Shown: piece after piece, positions 28,346 to 37,423 of the stretch
How positions within the stretch are numbered: the first letter of the stretch is position 1
How the letters are laid out: each line of letters begins with the position of its first letter
Assembly: GCA_009692305.1 (NCBI GenBank)
Contig: SHZK01000006.1
Coordinates: 62,001-126,000 of the forward strand
Source: Gammaproteobacteria bacterium
GTDB taxonomy: Bacteria; Pseudomonadota; Gammaproteobacteria; Pseudomonadales; Pseudohongiellaceae
Reading direction: 5' to 3'
Length of the DNA stretch: 64,000 nt
Program-made: the position numbers and the translations under genes
The notes under the pieces: generated by a model
What the model was told of the DNA's origin: nothing
The model's database searches: none
The model's input: only the letters and a program-made list of their open reading frames with translations

Positions 28346-28882
28346 TTGTTGAAGAACCAACACCGAGCAATCTTAATGAGCAAGCAAAAGATGGCCGGAA
28401 TCGCAACCGGGGTAGTATTTGTAGTCGGAGTGTTAGCATGGATGTTCACGGCTCCCTATCTGGGTAATGAGGGTCTTGCGCGTACGCCGGGCGTAATTCT
28501 TGGTGGCACACCAACACCTGCGCTGGCTGACTTCTCGACGCTTAATGGCAACGTACAGGGATTCATGCTTATGAAGCAAAGCGGGTTCCCGCCATTCGTT
28601 AACTATTTGTCCTGGGTTGGCACTCCTGACGGCGTAATTTCGGCCACTCGTCCGGATGGCGGACTGTGGGCGCAACGCGTGCGTGACGATGGTGGTGATG
28701 GCTGGCTGCGCATAGGCGACGCCACTTTCAAGATGAAGGCTACCGAAATTCTTGATAGTCGGCGCCTCCCCATGATGGAACAGTGGGCTGCAAAAGCCGG
28801 CAGAACCCTGGATGAGCCACTCTACCCAGGATCAGAGCTGCTGCGCGAATGGGAAGTTTTCTTCTGGACGCCCAGACCCTGA
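28346..28882 (+). CDS. Membrane-anchored hypothetical protein
   Basis: 178 aa with an N-terminal transmembrane segment (GIATGVVFVVGVLAWMFTAPYL). Confidence 0.6.
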   Translation: MLKNQHRAILMSKQKMAGIATGVVFVVGVLAWMFTAPYLGNEGLARTPGVILGGTPTPALADFSTLNGNVQGFMLMKQSGFPPFVNYLSWVGTPDGVISATRPDGGLWAQRVRDDGGDGWLRIGDATFKMKATEILDSRRLPMMEQWAAKAGRTLDEPLYPGSELLREWEVFFWTPRP

Positions 28883-29224
28883 TCTCAGGGAATAGCCATC
28901 AAGTAATAAATATCACAGCGGGCGGAGTATTTGCACCGGGTTACTAGACCGATTCCGCCAGCTGCCTGCCTTTACTCAGGAAATCCTGCCACAGCTCACC
29001 GTTGCACTGACTGGATTCAATGAGCACATTCAATTCAGTGGCGGCGATCTTGGCGCTGCAAGCACGCTGTTCGCTTTTGCTACCACAGCTTATTCGAATT
29101 TCTTAAGCAGAATCCTGCCCTGACCAACCCTACACTGGACAACAGCCGGTGTTATAGCTAGCTTTATAGCACTCAAGAAAAACCAATCAAAAAGCCCCGC
29201 ATCAGATTCAAATTGGAGAGAAGC

Positions 29225-30436
29225 ATGAACCAACGCCGGAATTTTCTGAAGTTTCTAGCAGCCAGCCCTCTGCTTACGAGCTATTCTGCTTTCACTCAGG
29301 AAGTTGAAGAAACATTGGGTGCGCGACTTACCAATCCGTCGGAAGTGATGAACGTGTTTGAGATGGAGGCAATCGCACGGGAGAAAATTCCGCCGGCGCA
29401 TCTGGGTTATCTGACAACGGGTGTCGACAGTGATCTTACACTTAGGGCGAATCGCGGGGGCTTCTCGCGTTTTCAGCTAAGACCACGAAGGTTGGTTGAT
29501 ATCAGCCGCCCCGATACGAGTGTGAATGTGTTGGGTACGCAAGCCAGTTCGCCAATTTTTCTCTGTCCGGTGGGAAGTCAGGGGGCATATCACGCCGAGG
29601 CCGAATTAGGTACGGCCAGGGCGGCCGCTGCGAAAGGTCATCATATGGTCTTGTCCACGCAGTCATCGACACCGATAGAAGCAGTTGTCGCAGAGCGCGG
29701 TGCACCTATCTGGCATCAGCTTTATCCTACTAGCCGCTGGGAATATACCGTCGCCATGTTGCAGAGAGCGGAGGCTGCGGGCTGCACTGCAGTATGTTTG
29801 ACGGTCGATTTGGCGGGCGGCCGCAATACTGAAACTCAAACCTTACTCACCCGCGACGATGACCGCAATTGCGCTTCCTGCCATACCGGTCAATCCAAAC
29901 CCATGTTTGCAGGCTTTGATATGCGCGGTGTCGGGCTCACCGATCCAGCCATGACCTGGAATGTGATTGGGCGTATGAAAGAAGTGACCAATATGAAAGT
30001 GCTCATCAAGGGCATTGAAGTAGGGGCTGATGCTGCTCTGGCCGTGCAATATGGAGCCGATGGTATCTGGGTTTCCAATCATGGTGGCCGCGCAACAGAA
30101 ACTGGTCTCGGCACTATTGAGTGCTTGCCGGAAATTGTAACGGCCGTGAATGGCCGTATACCGATTGTTGTAGATGGCGGCTTTCGACGTGGCACAGATA
30201 TATACAAAGCACTCGCCATGGGTGCTGCTGCGGTCGGCATCGGCAGGCCTTATTGTTTTGGACTGGGTGCGTTTGGTCAGGCGGGAGTAGAGCGGGTATT
30301 GGATATCCTTAACCGGGAATTGCTGATCGCCATGCAGGGCAGTGGTACTCCCACGATCGCGTCGATCGGTCCTGACTATGTGCTTGATGCAGGATATAGA
30401 GTGCCACGCGGCAGGCTTGGGATAGAGATGATTTAG
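29225..30436 (+). CDS. Tat-type exported FMN-dependent alpha-hydroxy-acid oxidase/dehydrogenase with internal CxxCH
   Basis: MNQRRNFLKFLAASPLL signal; LldD-like core (FRLRPRRLVD-like segment, VLIKGIE, WVSNHGGRATETG, IPIVVDGGFRRGTDIYKALAMGA); CASCH at 29870-29884. Confidence 0.85.
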   Translation: MNQRRNFLKFLAASPLLTSYSAFTQEVEETLGARLTNPSEVMNVFEMEAIAREKIPPAHLGYLTTGVDSDLTLRANRGGFSRFQLRPRRLVDISRPDTSVNVLGTQASSPIFLCPVGSQGAYHAEAELGTARAAAAKGHHMVLSTQSSTPIEAVVAERGAPIWHQLYPTSRWEYTVAMLQRAEAAGCTAVCLTVDLAGGRNTETQTLLTRDDDRNCASCHTGQSKPMFAGFDMRGVGLTDPAMTWNVIGRMKEVTNMKVLIKGIEVGADAALAVQYGADGIWVSNHGGRATETGLGTIECLPEIVTAVNGRIPIVVDGGFRRGTDIYKALAMGAAAVGIGRPYCFGLGAFGQAGVERVLDILNRELLIAMQGSGTPTIASIGPDYVLDAGYRVPRGRLGIEMI

Positions 30437-30507
30437 CAATCACTGCCACCGGCTTATTGAGCTCGGCAGATTTTTTCGGAATCTAAATTAAAAGGGTAAC
30501 AACCAAC

Positions 30508-31008
30508 ATGAAAAAAATAATCGGCTTTTCTGTTTCAATACTTGTCCTGCAATTGACTGTGCTGTGCAGTTCGGCATGGGCGGAAACTCTGCAAGGCAGC
30601 TGGAAGCTCATCGCTGCCGAAGATTTGCGTGACGACGGCACCGTGGCTCGCAACCCATGGGGGCTGAAGCCGGTCGGCGCTATCGTCGTGGAAGCTGGTT
30701 CCTGTTATGTACAGATCATGTCTGGCGACGTCCCGAGTTTCCCCGCTACCGTATTGACAGTGGGCGAGCAGATGATTGCCTCCCTGTTATCTTCTTACAT
30801 CGCCTACACCGGTCCCTGCACTTTTGATGACGCCGCGGGTACCACAACCATGACAGTGGAAGCGGCATGGCGCCCTGACTACGTTGGCACCTCACAAACC
30901 AGATTCTACCGGTTCGAAGGCAACACCTTGTTATATGGCCCAGCGCAAGGCTCCATTCGCTTCGGTGACGAGCGTCTGACCCGTCGCCTCACCCTCGTAC
31001 GACCTTGA
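30508..31008 (+). CDS. Exported lipocalin-like domain protein
   Basis: Signal peptide then LQGSWKLIAAEDLRDDGTVARNPWGLKPVGAIVV. Confidence 0.7.
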   Translation: MKKIIGFSVSILVLQLTVLCSSAWAETLQGSWKLIAAEDLRDDGTVARNPWGLKPVGAIVVEAGSCYVQIMSGDVPSFPATVLTVGEQMIASLLSSYIAYTGPCTFDDAAGTTTMTVEAAWRPDYVGTSQTRFYRFEGNTLLYGPAQGSIRFGDERLTRRLTLVRP

Positions 31009-31853
31009 AAAAACTCTATACGACAGGCTGGTCTGATTACGAACTGATTGACGCTGGTGGAGGTAAGAAATTAGAGCGGTGGGGTGAAATCACTACGATT
31101 CGCCCTGAAATTCAGGCGTATTTTAAATCGGCTAAGCCCGTCGCAGAGTGGCTTAAAATAGCGCACTGGGAGTTTATCGAAACAGGTGCGCAATCTGGCG
31201 CATGGAAACCAATTAAAAAAGATGCACCAGGTGAGTGGTCTATTCAATATGGTGATCTTTTTTTCCAATTAAAACTGACCAAATTCAAGCACGTTGGTTT
31301 GTTTCCCGAACAGCGCACGAACTGGGATTTTATTCATGCGCATTTAAACCCCTCGGCAAAATTCATGAACCTTTTCGCATACACCGGGGCCGCTTCACTA
31401 GTGGCTAAAAAGACCGGCGCCGAAACCATACATGTGGATTCCGTCAAACAACTGATTTCCTGGGCAAGTGAAAACATGGCAGCGTCCAGGCTCGATGCAA
31501 TCAAATGGGTGCATGAGGACGCGCTGAAATTTGCTGCCAGAGAAGTGAACAGGGGCAATCAGTATGACGGAATTGTAATGGATCCTCCGGCATGGGGCAT
31601 AGGAGCAAAAAAGGAAAAGTGGAAACTTGAAGACAAGCTTGATGAGCTTCTGCACAACTCAAAACAACTGATCAAGCAAAAAGGATTTTTGATTCTCAAT
31701 ACCTATTCGCCCAAGGTGGATGGAAAGACGGTGGCGCTGCTCGCCAAAAAGTATTTCGGCGATCGCAACTTTGAAGTCAGTGAATTGTGGATGCGCACCA
31801 CAACAGGCAAAGAGTTGTACTACGGCAATGTATTGCGGGTTTATACAGCCTGA
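31005..31853 (+). CDS. Class I SAM-dependent methyltransferase, RlmI-like rRNA methyltransferase
   Basis: LNLFAYTGAASL-like SAM motif (KFMNLFAYTGAASLVA) and GIVMDPPAWGIG motif. Confidence 0.8.
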   Translation: MKKLYTTGWSDYELIDAGGGKKLERWGEITTIRPEIQAYFKSAKPVAEWLKIAHWEFIETGAQSGAWKPIKKDAPGEWSIQYGDLFFQLKLTKFKHVGLFPEQRTNWDFIHAHLNPSAKFMNLFAYTGAASLVAKKTGAETIHVDSVKQLISWASENMAASRLDAIKWVHEDALKFAAREVNRGNQYDGIVMDPPAWGIGAKKEKWKLEDKLDELLHNSKQLIKQKGFLILNTYSPKVDGKTVALLAKKYFGDRNFEVSELWMRTTTGKELYYGNVLRVYTA

Positions 31854-33091
31854 CCGGCAACATAGGCAGAAGACCAGGCCCATTGGAAATTGAATCCACC
31901 CAGATGGCCGCTAACGTCCAGTACTTCGCCAATAAAATACAGGCCGCTTTGATTTTTTGCCTCCATGGTTCTCGAGCTAATGCCATTGGTATCCACTCCG
32001 CCCAGGGTAACCTCTGCTGTTCGATAGCCTTCTGTGCCTGACGGCTTTAATGACCAGCAATTGATTTGCTGTCCGATTGAGCGCAGTTGTTTGTCAGAAA
32101 ATTCAAGCAAGGGTGTCTCTGCCTGTTGCGGCCACCACAGCGCCTGTAACTCAATGGTGATCGACTTGGCGATGTTCTGGCTGAGAAAGTTTTTTAGCTG
32201 GGTTTTTACCTTGTCGCGCTTGGCCTGTAGAAGCCATTCTGTGGCGTCGAATGCAGGCAACAGATTAATTTCAATTTCAGTCCCCTCACGCCAGTAATTG
32301 GAAATCTGTAGTACTGCCGGGCCACTGATGCCGCGATGTGTAAACAGTAGTTGTTCAGTAAACGCGCGTCCATTGCAGTGAATCTCAACTTCAAGCGATG
32401 TGCCAGACAGGCGCTCGCACACTGGTTTCATGAAATCAGAAAACATGAAGGGTACCAAGCCACTGCGACGCTCGGTGACTTCAAGCTTGAACTGTTCAGC
32501 AATCTCGTAACCGATGGCGCTACCGCCGAGCGAGGGAACCGACAGTGCGCCACTGGCTACTACCAGTGAGTGGCATGTCAACTTTTGCGTTTGCTTTGGT
32601 TCACTTGCGCAATGGGTTATTTCAAGTTGATACCGATTATTGTGCGCAGCAGATTCAATACTGGCAATCTGGGTTATCTCGCAATGAGTTCTGATTTCCA
32701 CGCTGGACTGGGCACATTCCGCCTGCAACATGGCCACGATCTCTTTCGCTGAGTTCACACAAAACAATTGACCGTGTTTGCGTTCTTCGTATTCAATCTG
32801 GTGCCGCTCAACCAGGTCGATGAAATCCCATTGGCTATAAGTGCTCAATGCCGATTTACAAAAATGCGGATTTTTGGAAATAAAATTGTCCGCCGTCACG
32901 AATCGATTGGTGAAATTGCAACGGCCCCCGCCTGACATCAGGATTTTTTTGCCAATCTTGTTGGCTTTCTCCAGCACCAACACCCGCCGCCCACGGCTCG
33001 CTGCCGTCGCTGCACAGAACAGACCGGCAGCGCCTGCACCGAGGATGATTACGTCGTAGTTGGTTGGGGAAGGTCGATTCATTGTGTTCAA
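31841..33091 (-). CDS. NAD(P)/FAD-dependent oxidoreductase, YhiN/HI0933 family
   Basis: DVIILGAGAAGLFCAATAASRGRRVLVLEKANKIGKKILMSGGGRCNFTN and C-terminal GEVLDVSGHLGGFNFQWAWSSAYVAG. Confidence 0.92.
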   Translation of the reverse strand: MNTMNRPSPTNYDVIILGAGAAGLFCAATAASRGRRVLVLEKANKIGKKILMSGGGRCNFTNRFVTADNFISKNPHFCKSALSTYSQWDFIDLVERHQIEYEERKHGQLFCVNSAKEIVAMLQAECAQSSVEIRTHCEITQIASIESAAHNNRYQLEITHCASEPKQTQKLTCHSLVVASGALSVPSLGGSAIGYEIAEQFKLEVTERRSGLVPFMFSDFMKPVCERLSGTSLEVEIHCNGRAFTEQLLFTHRGISGPAVLQISNYWREGTEIEINLLPAFDATEWLLQAKRDKVKTQLKNFLSQNIAKSITIELQALWWPQQAETPLLEFSDKQLRSIGQQINCWSLKPSGTEGYRTAEVTLGGVDTNGISSRTMEAKNQSGLYFIGEVLDVSGHLGGFNFQWAWSSAYVAGQAV

Positions 33092-33323
33092 AACTATATA
33101 GCAGTGAAATCTGCTTTTGACGCGGTTCCATGCTAGTCGATATAGGCATCGACACCACAGAGATCGCTATTTTTTCGGTTGGTGGCGCGCTCAGGAATCA
33201 ATTGCAGGCAAGAGAATTTTAAGTAGGCCGTGCGACCGCTTCATCAGTACTACTTTACTAGAACGGCTGGATCAGAGAGTGCAGGGCTCTGTGCTGTGGT
33301 TTGCGCAGAAATCTGAATCAAAA

Positions 33324-34286
33324 TCAGGCGCTGGTCTCCAGGCGGTCGCGACCTTGTTTCTTCGCCACATATAGTGCCTGATCGGTGCGTTTCAATAAAT
33401 CGTCAGCATTCTCACCTGATCTGCGCGCGGCGAGTCCGGCTGAAATGGTAATACCTGGAACAGGTCTGCCGCTGCCATCGCTAATCACGGTTTCCTGAAT
33501 AGCCTTGCGCAGGCGTTCGCCGGCGACGATGCCACTTTGTAAATCAGTTTCAGGCAACAGCACGCAAAATTCTTCACCGCCGTACCTTGTGACCAAATCA
33601 ATTGGCCGTACTTTCTTGACCAGAGTATCGGCGACGATACGCAGTGCTTTGTCGCCTTCTGCGTGGCCGTATTTGTCATTGAATTTCTTGAAGTGATCGA
33701 CATCGATCATGAGCGCGCAGAAAGGCAGTTCATCTTGCTCACTGCGTTGCAGGAGTCGCGGTAACATCTCGTCCAGCCAGCGGCGATTATAGACGCCGGT
33801 CAGGCCTTCGGTCAGGGCTTGTTGTTCAAACTTCGATTGCAGATTCTCACTCAATACCAGAGAAATATTACTGGAGCGCATCCGCACAGAAAGCTGCATT
33901 AACAGATTCGTACAGAAAACATGGAATGCGCGTGTTACGCGCCAGAATGTCTCCTCGTCCACGTACAACAGCAACGTATCGCCGGTGGCTACGACGTGCG
34001 CGGATGCGGTACTGCCATCGATAACCGAGAGTTCGCCGACAGTTTGACCTTGACCTAATTCGGCCGCTTCCCGTCGATGTTCGTCATCAAGATAGATCTT
34101 CAATGAACCGCGTAGAACCAGAAACGTGGTGCGATTGGACTGACCTTTCTCAAGCAACACTTCGCCATCGCTGAGATTGTGAACTTCGCAGTGCCGCAAT
34201 AATTCCCAGATCGGATCCAGCAATACATCGCGAAAGACTTGAAACTGACTTAGCTGTTCGCGGGAGAATTTTTCTGGCGAAATCAT
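33324..34286 (-). CDS. Diguanylate cyclase with N-terminal cyclic-nucleotide-binding-like domain
   Basis: LLEKGQSNRTTFLVLRGSLKIYL cNMP-like fold; RPID I-site five residues before GGEEF. Confidence 0.9.
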   Translation of the reverse strand: MISPEKFSREQLSQFQVFRDVLLDPIWELLRHCEVHNLSDGEVLLEKGQSNRTTFLVLRGSLKIYLDDEHRREAAELGQGQTVGELSVIDGSTASAHVVATGDTLLLYVDEETFWRVTRAFHVFCTNLLMQLSVRMRSSNISLVLSENLQSKFEQQALTEGLTGVYNRRWLDEMLPRLLQRSEQDELPFCALMIDVDHFKKFNDKYGHAEGDKALRIVADTLVKKVRPIDLVTRYGGEEFCVLLPETDLQSGIVAGERLRKAIQETVISDGSGRPVPGITISAGLAARRSGENADDLLKRTDQALYVAKKQGRDRLETSA

Positions 34287-34391
34287 GATAGTGTCATACC
34301 AGCGCTGCTTGCTTGCATCGATTTGAGTATGGGAAGAATAGTAAATATTGGGGTCAGAGTAAAACTACATTGGAAGGGCGGGATAAGGGAA

Positions 34392-34467
<76 letters not shown>

Positions 34468-34588
34468 TTATTGAATCTACTGAGTTCGTGACCCTCAAAA
34501 TCTCGGAAGGAACCTGAGAAATGTCACTTTTTGCGCAAGGCGCGTATTAAACATTTCCCCGGTTTGATAGTCAAGGCGAGCCGCGAAT

Positions 34589-34861
34589 TTACTCGCTTTG
34601 CGGGACATAGCCCTCAGCGCGGTCGAATATCTCATTGCTCAGGAACAGGTCCATTTGCTGCTGCAGGTATTTGCGGTGATCCGCAGTGGCTAGATTGAGG
34701 TGTTTTTCATTGATCAGCATAGTCTGGTGGGTCTGCCACTCGCTCCAGGCCTGTTGCGACACGGTTTCGTAGATCTGCTGACCTTTGGGTCCCGGGTAAG
34801 GCGGCTGCATCAGGCCGGGCAGTTGCTTCTGGTACTTCCGGCAGTTCACCATTCTCGGCAT
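34589..34861 (-). CDS. yggX: Probable Fe(2+)-trafficking / oxidative damage protection protein
   Basis: [17 protein letters not shown]...[32 protein letters not shown]. Confidence 0.95.
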   Translation of the reverse strand: MPRMVNCRKYQKQLPGLMQPPYPGPKGQQIYETVSQQAWSEWQTHQTMLINEKHLNLATADHRKYLQQQMDLFLSNEIFDRAEGYVPQSE

Positions 34862-35049
34862 GTTCATTCCTCTTTATATACACGGTCCCATAGGGATCTA
34901 CGCTAGATCGAGCCGAATCGCAATATTGGCGCTAACTCTCATCTGGACTTGCGCATGTTACAGGCTGGCGTGAGGCGTGCAAGCCCGTGATTGTATTGTA
35001 TGGCTACGCTGGTATATTCGAGAGCGTGTCCGCTACCGCCTTGACTAAA

Positions 35050-36444
35050 ATGGATGGATTTATGCAAGCCCAAACCAAATTTTCCCTGTTATCACTATTA
35101 ATACTTCCCGGGTCCGTTTTCGCCCAGACCGGGGAAGTTACCTTTCATAAAGACATCGAACCGATTCTGCAACGCAGCTGCCAAAACTGCCATCGTGTCG
35201 GCGGTGGTGGCCCCATGCCATTGGTGACTTACGAGGAAGTGGCCCCGTTTGCCGGACTAATTGAATTCAAGACCGGTCTCAGGGATCGGGCCGGCGCGAT
35301 GCCACCCTGGTATGTGGAGAAGAATGTCGGTATCCAGCATTTCAAGGAAGATCCATCGTTAAATGATGCGGAAATTGCCGCCATCTCTAGCTGGGCCCGC
35401 GGCGGAACCGTGAAGGGCGATCCCGCAGACGCTCCCGCACCGCTGGTGTTTGACGACAGCATCAAATGGAAGGCTGGTGCTCCCGACCTCGTCGTCAAGT
35501 TGAATGAAGTGACTAAGCTGGCAGGTACTCCCGATTGGTGGGGTGAGATTGAAACAGTAGCGACGGGGATGACCGAAGACCGCTATGTAAAGTCCGTGGA
35601 AGTGGTTGAGGTGAATGACGTCGATATGACGAAAATGAGCGGTACGGTAGGTGGCCGCTATATTTTTCACCATATGTTATGGAGCACAGGTCAGCTGGAT
35701 GAAGAAGGAAATTTGCAGCGAGGCTTCACTAACCCGTGGCCCGTGCATGAAGTTGGCCGCAACGCAGATATATTCGATGACAGAGCCGGTCGCCTATTGA
35801 AGGCAGGCTCGGCGATTTATTCAGATTCTATCCATCTGCACGCCAACGGCCGCGACACTACTGCCCATCTCGAAGTTGGCTTCAGATTCCATGAGAAAGG
35901 CTATAAACCGGAGTACAACGATGGGATTGGCTTCGTTGGTAATGGTGTCGACATCAGCATCGTGCCAAACCAGTCCAATCAAGAATTACATGCCTACGGT
36001 ATTCTGGAGCAGCACACGAAGATAATTTCCTTCGAGCCGCACTTGCACGCGCCAGGCGAACGTATGTGTCTGGAAGCAATCTGGGGACACCAGATCGAAA
36101 CGCTGTCTTGTGTTGGTTATGACCACAACTGGGTGCGCAGCTATCAGTTTGAAGATTCTGCCGCGCCGTTATTGCCGAAAGGCACGATTGTGCATATCAC
36201 CGGGTATATGAATAACACTGAGACGAATGCCAATATTCCGGATCCACGTAATTGGCAGGGATCCGGCAATCGTTCCGTACAGAACATGTTTATCGATCTG
36301 GGTATTCGGGTGTCGCTGACAGAGGAACAGTTTCTGGCAGAAATGGCGGAACGTCGTCAAGTGCTGAACATGGGGCCGAATGACCACGTCATTGGTTGCC
36401 CTTTGTGCACGGCGCCACTGGTATCACCGACAAGTTCTGATTAA
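35050..36444 (+). CDS. Exported c-type cytochrome with copper monooxygenase (PHM)-like C-terminal region
   Basis: CQNCH motif; FHKDIEPILQRSCQNCHRVGGGGPMPL; His-rich IHLHANGRDTTAHLEVGFRFHE, EPHLHAPGERMCLEAI and YDHNWVRSYQFEDSAAPLLPKGT. Start chosen at MDGFMQ. Confidence 0.8.
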   Translation: MDGFMQAQTKFSLLSLLILPGSVFAQTGEVTFHKDIEPILQRSCQNCHRVGGGGPMPLVTYEEVAPFAGLIEFKTGLRDRAGAMPPWYVEKNVGIQHFKEDPSLNDAEIAAISSWARGGTVKGDPADAPAPLVFDDSIKWKAGAPDLVVKLNEVTKLAGTPDWWGEIETVATGMTEDRYVKSVEVVEVNDVDMTKMSGTVGGRYIFHHMLWSTGQLDEEGNLQRGFTNPWPVHEVGRNADIFDDRAGRLLKAGSAIYSDSIHLHANGRDTTAHLEVGFRFHEKGYKPEYNDGIGFVGNGVDISIVPNQSNQELHAYGILEQHTKIISFEPHLHAPGERMCLEAIWGHQIETLSCVGYDHNWVRSYQFEDSAAPLLPKGTIVHITGYMNNTETNANIPDPRNWQGSGNRSVQNMFIDLGIRVSLTEEQFLAEMAERRQVLNMGPNDHVIGCPLCTAPLVSPTSSD

Positions 36445-36475
36445 CGTCCTGGTTTAGAGAGAGAAGAGAATCGTA

Positions 36476-37408
36476 ATGCGACAACGTGACCACATACTCA
36501 AGCTTGGCTATAAAGCACTGGTTATTGGACTGGCTCTAATGTTGCTCGCGCCGGGTCTGCGGGCTGAAACATTTATGCAGGGTGAGCCAGTCTGGCCGGT
36601 ATTTGAAGGCTGGCGTCCCAATGAGGATGGTTCATTCAACCTGATGTTTGGTTACATGAATGAGAACTGGGAAGAGGAGCATTTCGTAGCAGTTGGAGAG
36701 CATAATTTCTTTTTACCGGGAGATGGTGATCGCGGCCAACCTACTTTTTTTATGCCGCGGCGCAATCGCTTTACTTTTGAAGTCACGGTGCCTGCCGACT
36801 GGGGTGATCGGGAACTAGTCTGGACATTGAATATCAATGGCGTGGAGGCGAAAGCCTATGGGACGCTGAAACCGGACTACCTCGTTGACAATATAGTCAT
36901 TGCATCGGAAACCGGTTCGCTGGGTATCGGCACCAGCAGTCCCGAATCTCGTTCCAATCAGCCGCCGACAGTAGCAATTCAGGGTGATAGTGAGCGCACC
37001 GTGAAAGTGGGGGAGGCGATTACCCTGCGCAGTCAACTGCAAGACGACGGCCTGCCGCGCTCGCGTGCACGTCCAACTCGCAGTGAGGATGATTTATCTC
37101 GCGCCATGTTCCGGCCACCAGCCAAGCCTACGGTAAACAAGATTAATGCCTTGTTTCTCAGCTGGAATCTGTACCGGGGTGCGGGCGCAGTGATCTTTGA
37201 TCCGCCCCAAACGAAGGTATGGGAAGACACCCGTACAGCAGCCAATTCACCCTGGGGCCAGCTCTGGTTACCACCAGCAATTCCGGCAGACGGCATGATC
37301 GAAGTAACGGCCACATTTACCAAGCCTGGAACCTACGTGCTATGGGCGCGGGCTGATGACGGCGGGCTCTATGACGATAGTTATATAACAGTAAATGTTA
37401 CTGAGTAG
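36476..37408 (+). CDS. Exported hypothetical protein with C-terminal Ig/PKD-like domain
   Basis: 310 aa with signal peptide; QPPTVAIQGDSERTVKVGEAITLRSQLQDDG...KPGTYVLWARADDGGLYDDSYITVNVTE. Confidence 0.75.
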   Translation: MRQRDHILKLGYKALVIGLALMLLAPGLRAETFMQGEPVWPVFEGWRPNEDGSFNLMFGYMNENWEEEHFVAVGEHNFFLPGDGDRGQPTFFMPRRNRFTFEVTVPADWGDRELVWTLNINGVEAKAYGTLKPDYLVDNIVIASETGSLGIGTSSPESRSNQPPTVAIQGDSERTVKVGEAITLRSQLQDDGLPRSRARPTRSEDDLSRAMFRPPAKPTVNKINALFLSWNLYRGAGAVIFDPPQTKVWEDTRTAANSPWGQLWLPPAIPADGMIEVTATFTKPGTYVLWARADDGGLYDDSYITVNVTE

Positions 37409-37423
37409 CGTTTGGAATCTCTG

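Noticed and set aside
30440-30480. Possible terminator after the alpha-hydroxy-acid oxidase gene (TGCCACCGGC...GCTCGGCA-GATTTTTT)
   Set aside because: The stem is too imperfect to call from sequence alone.
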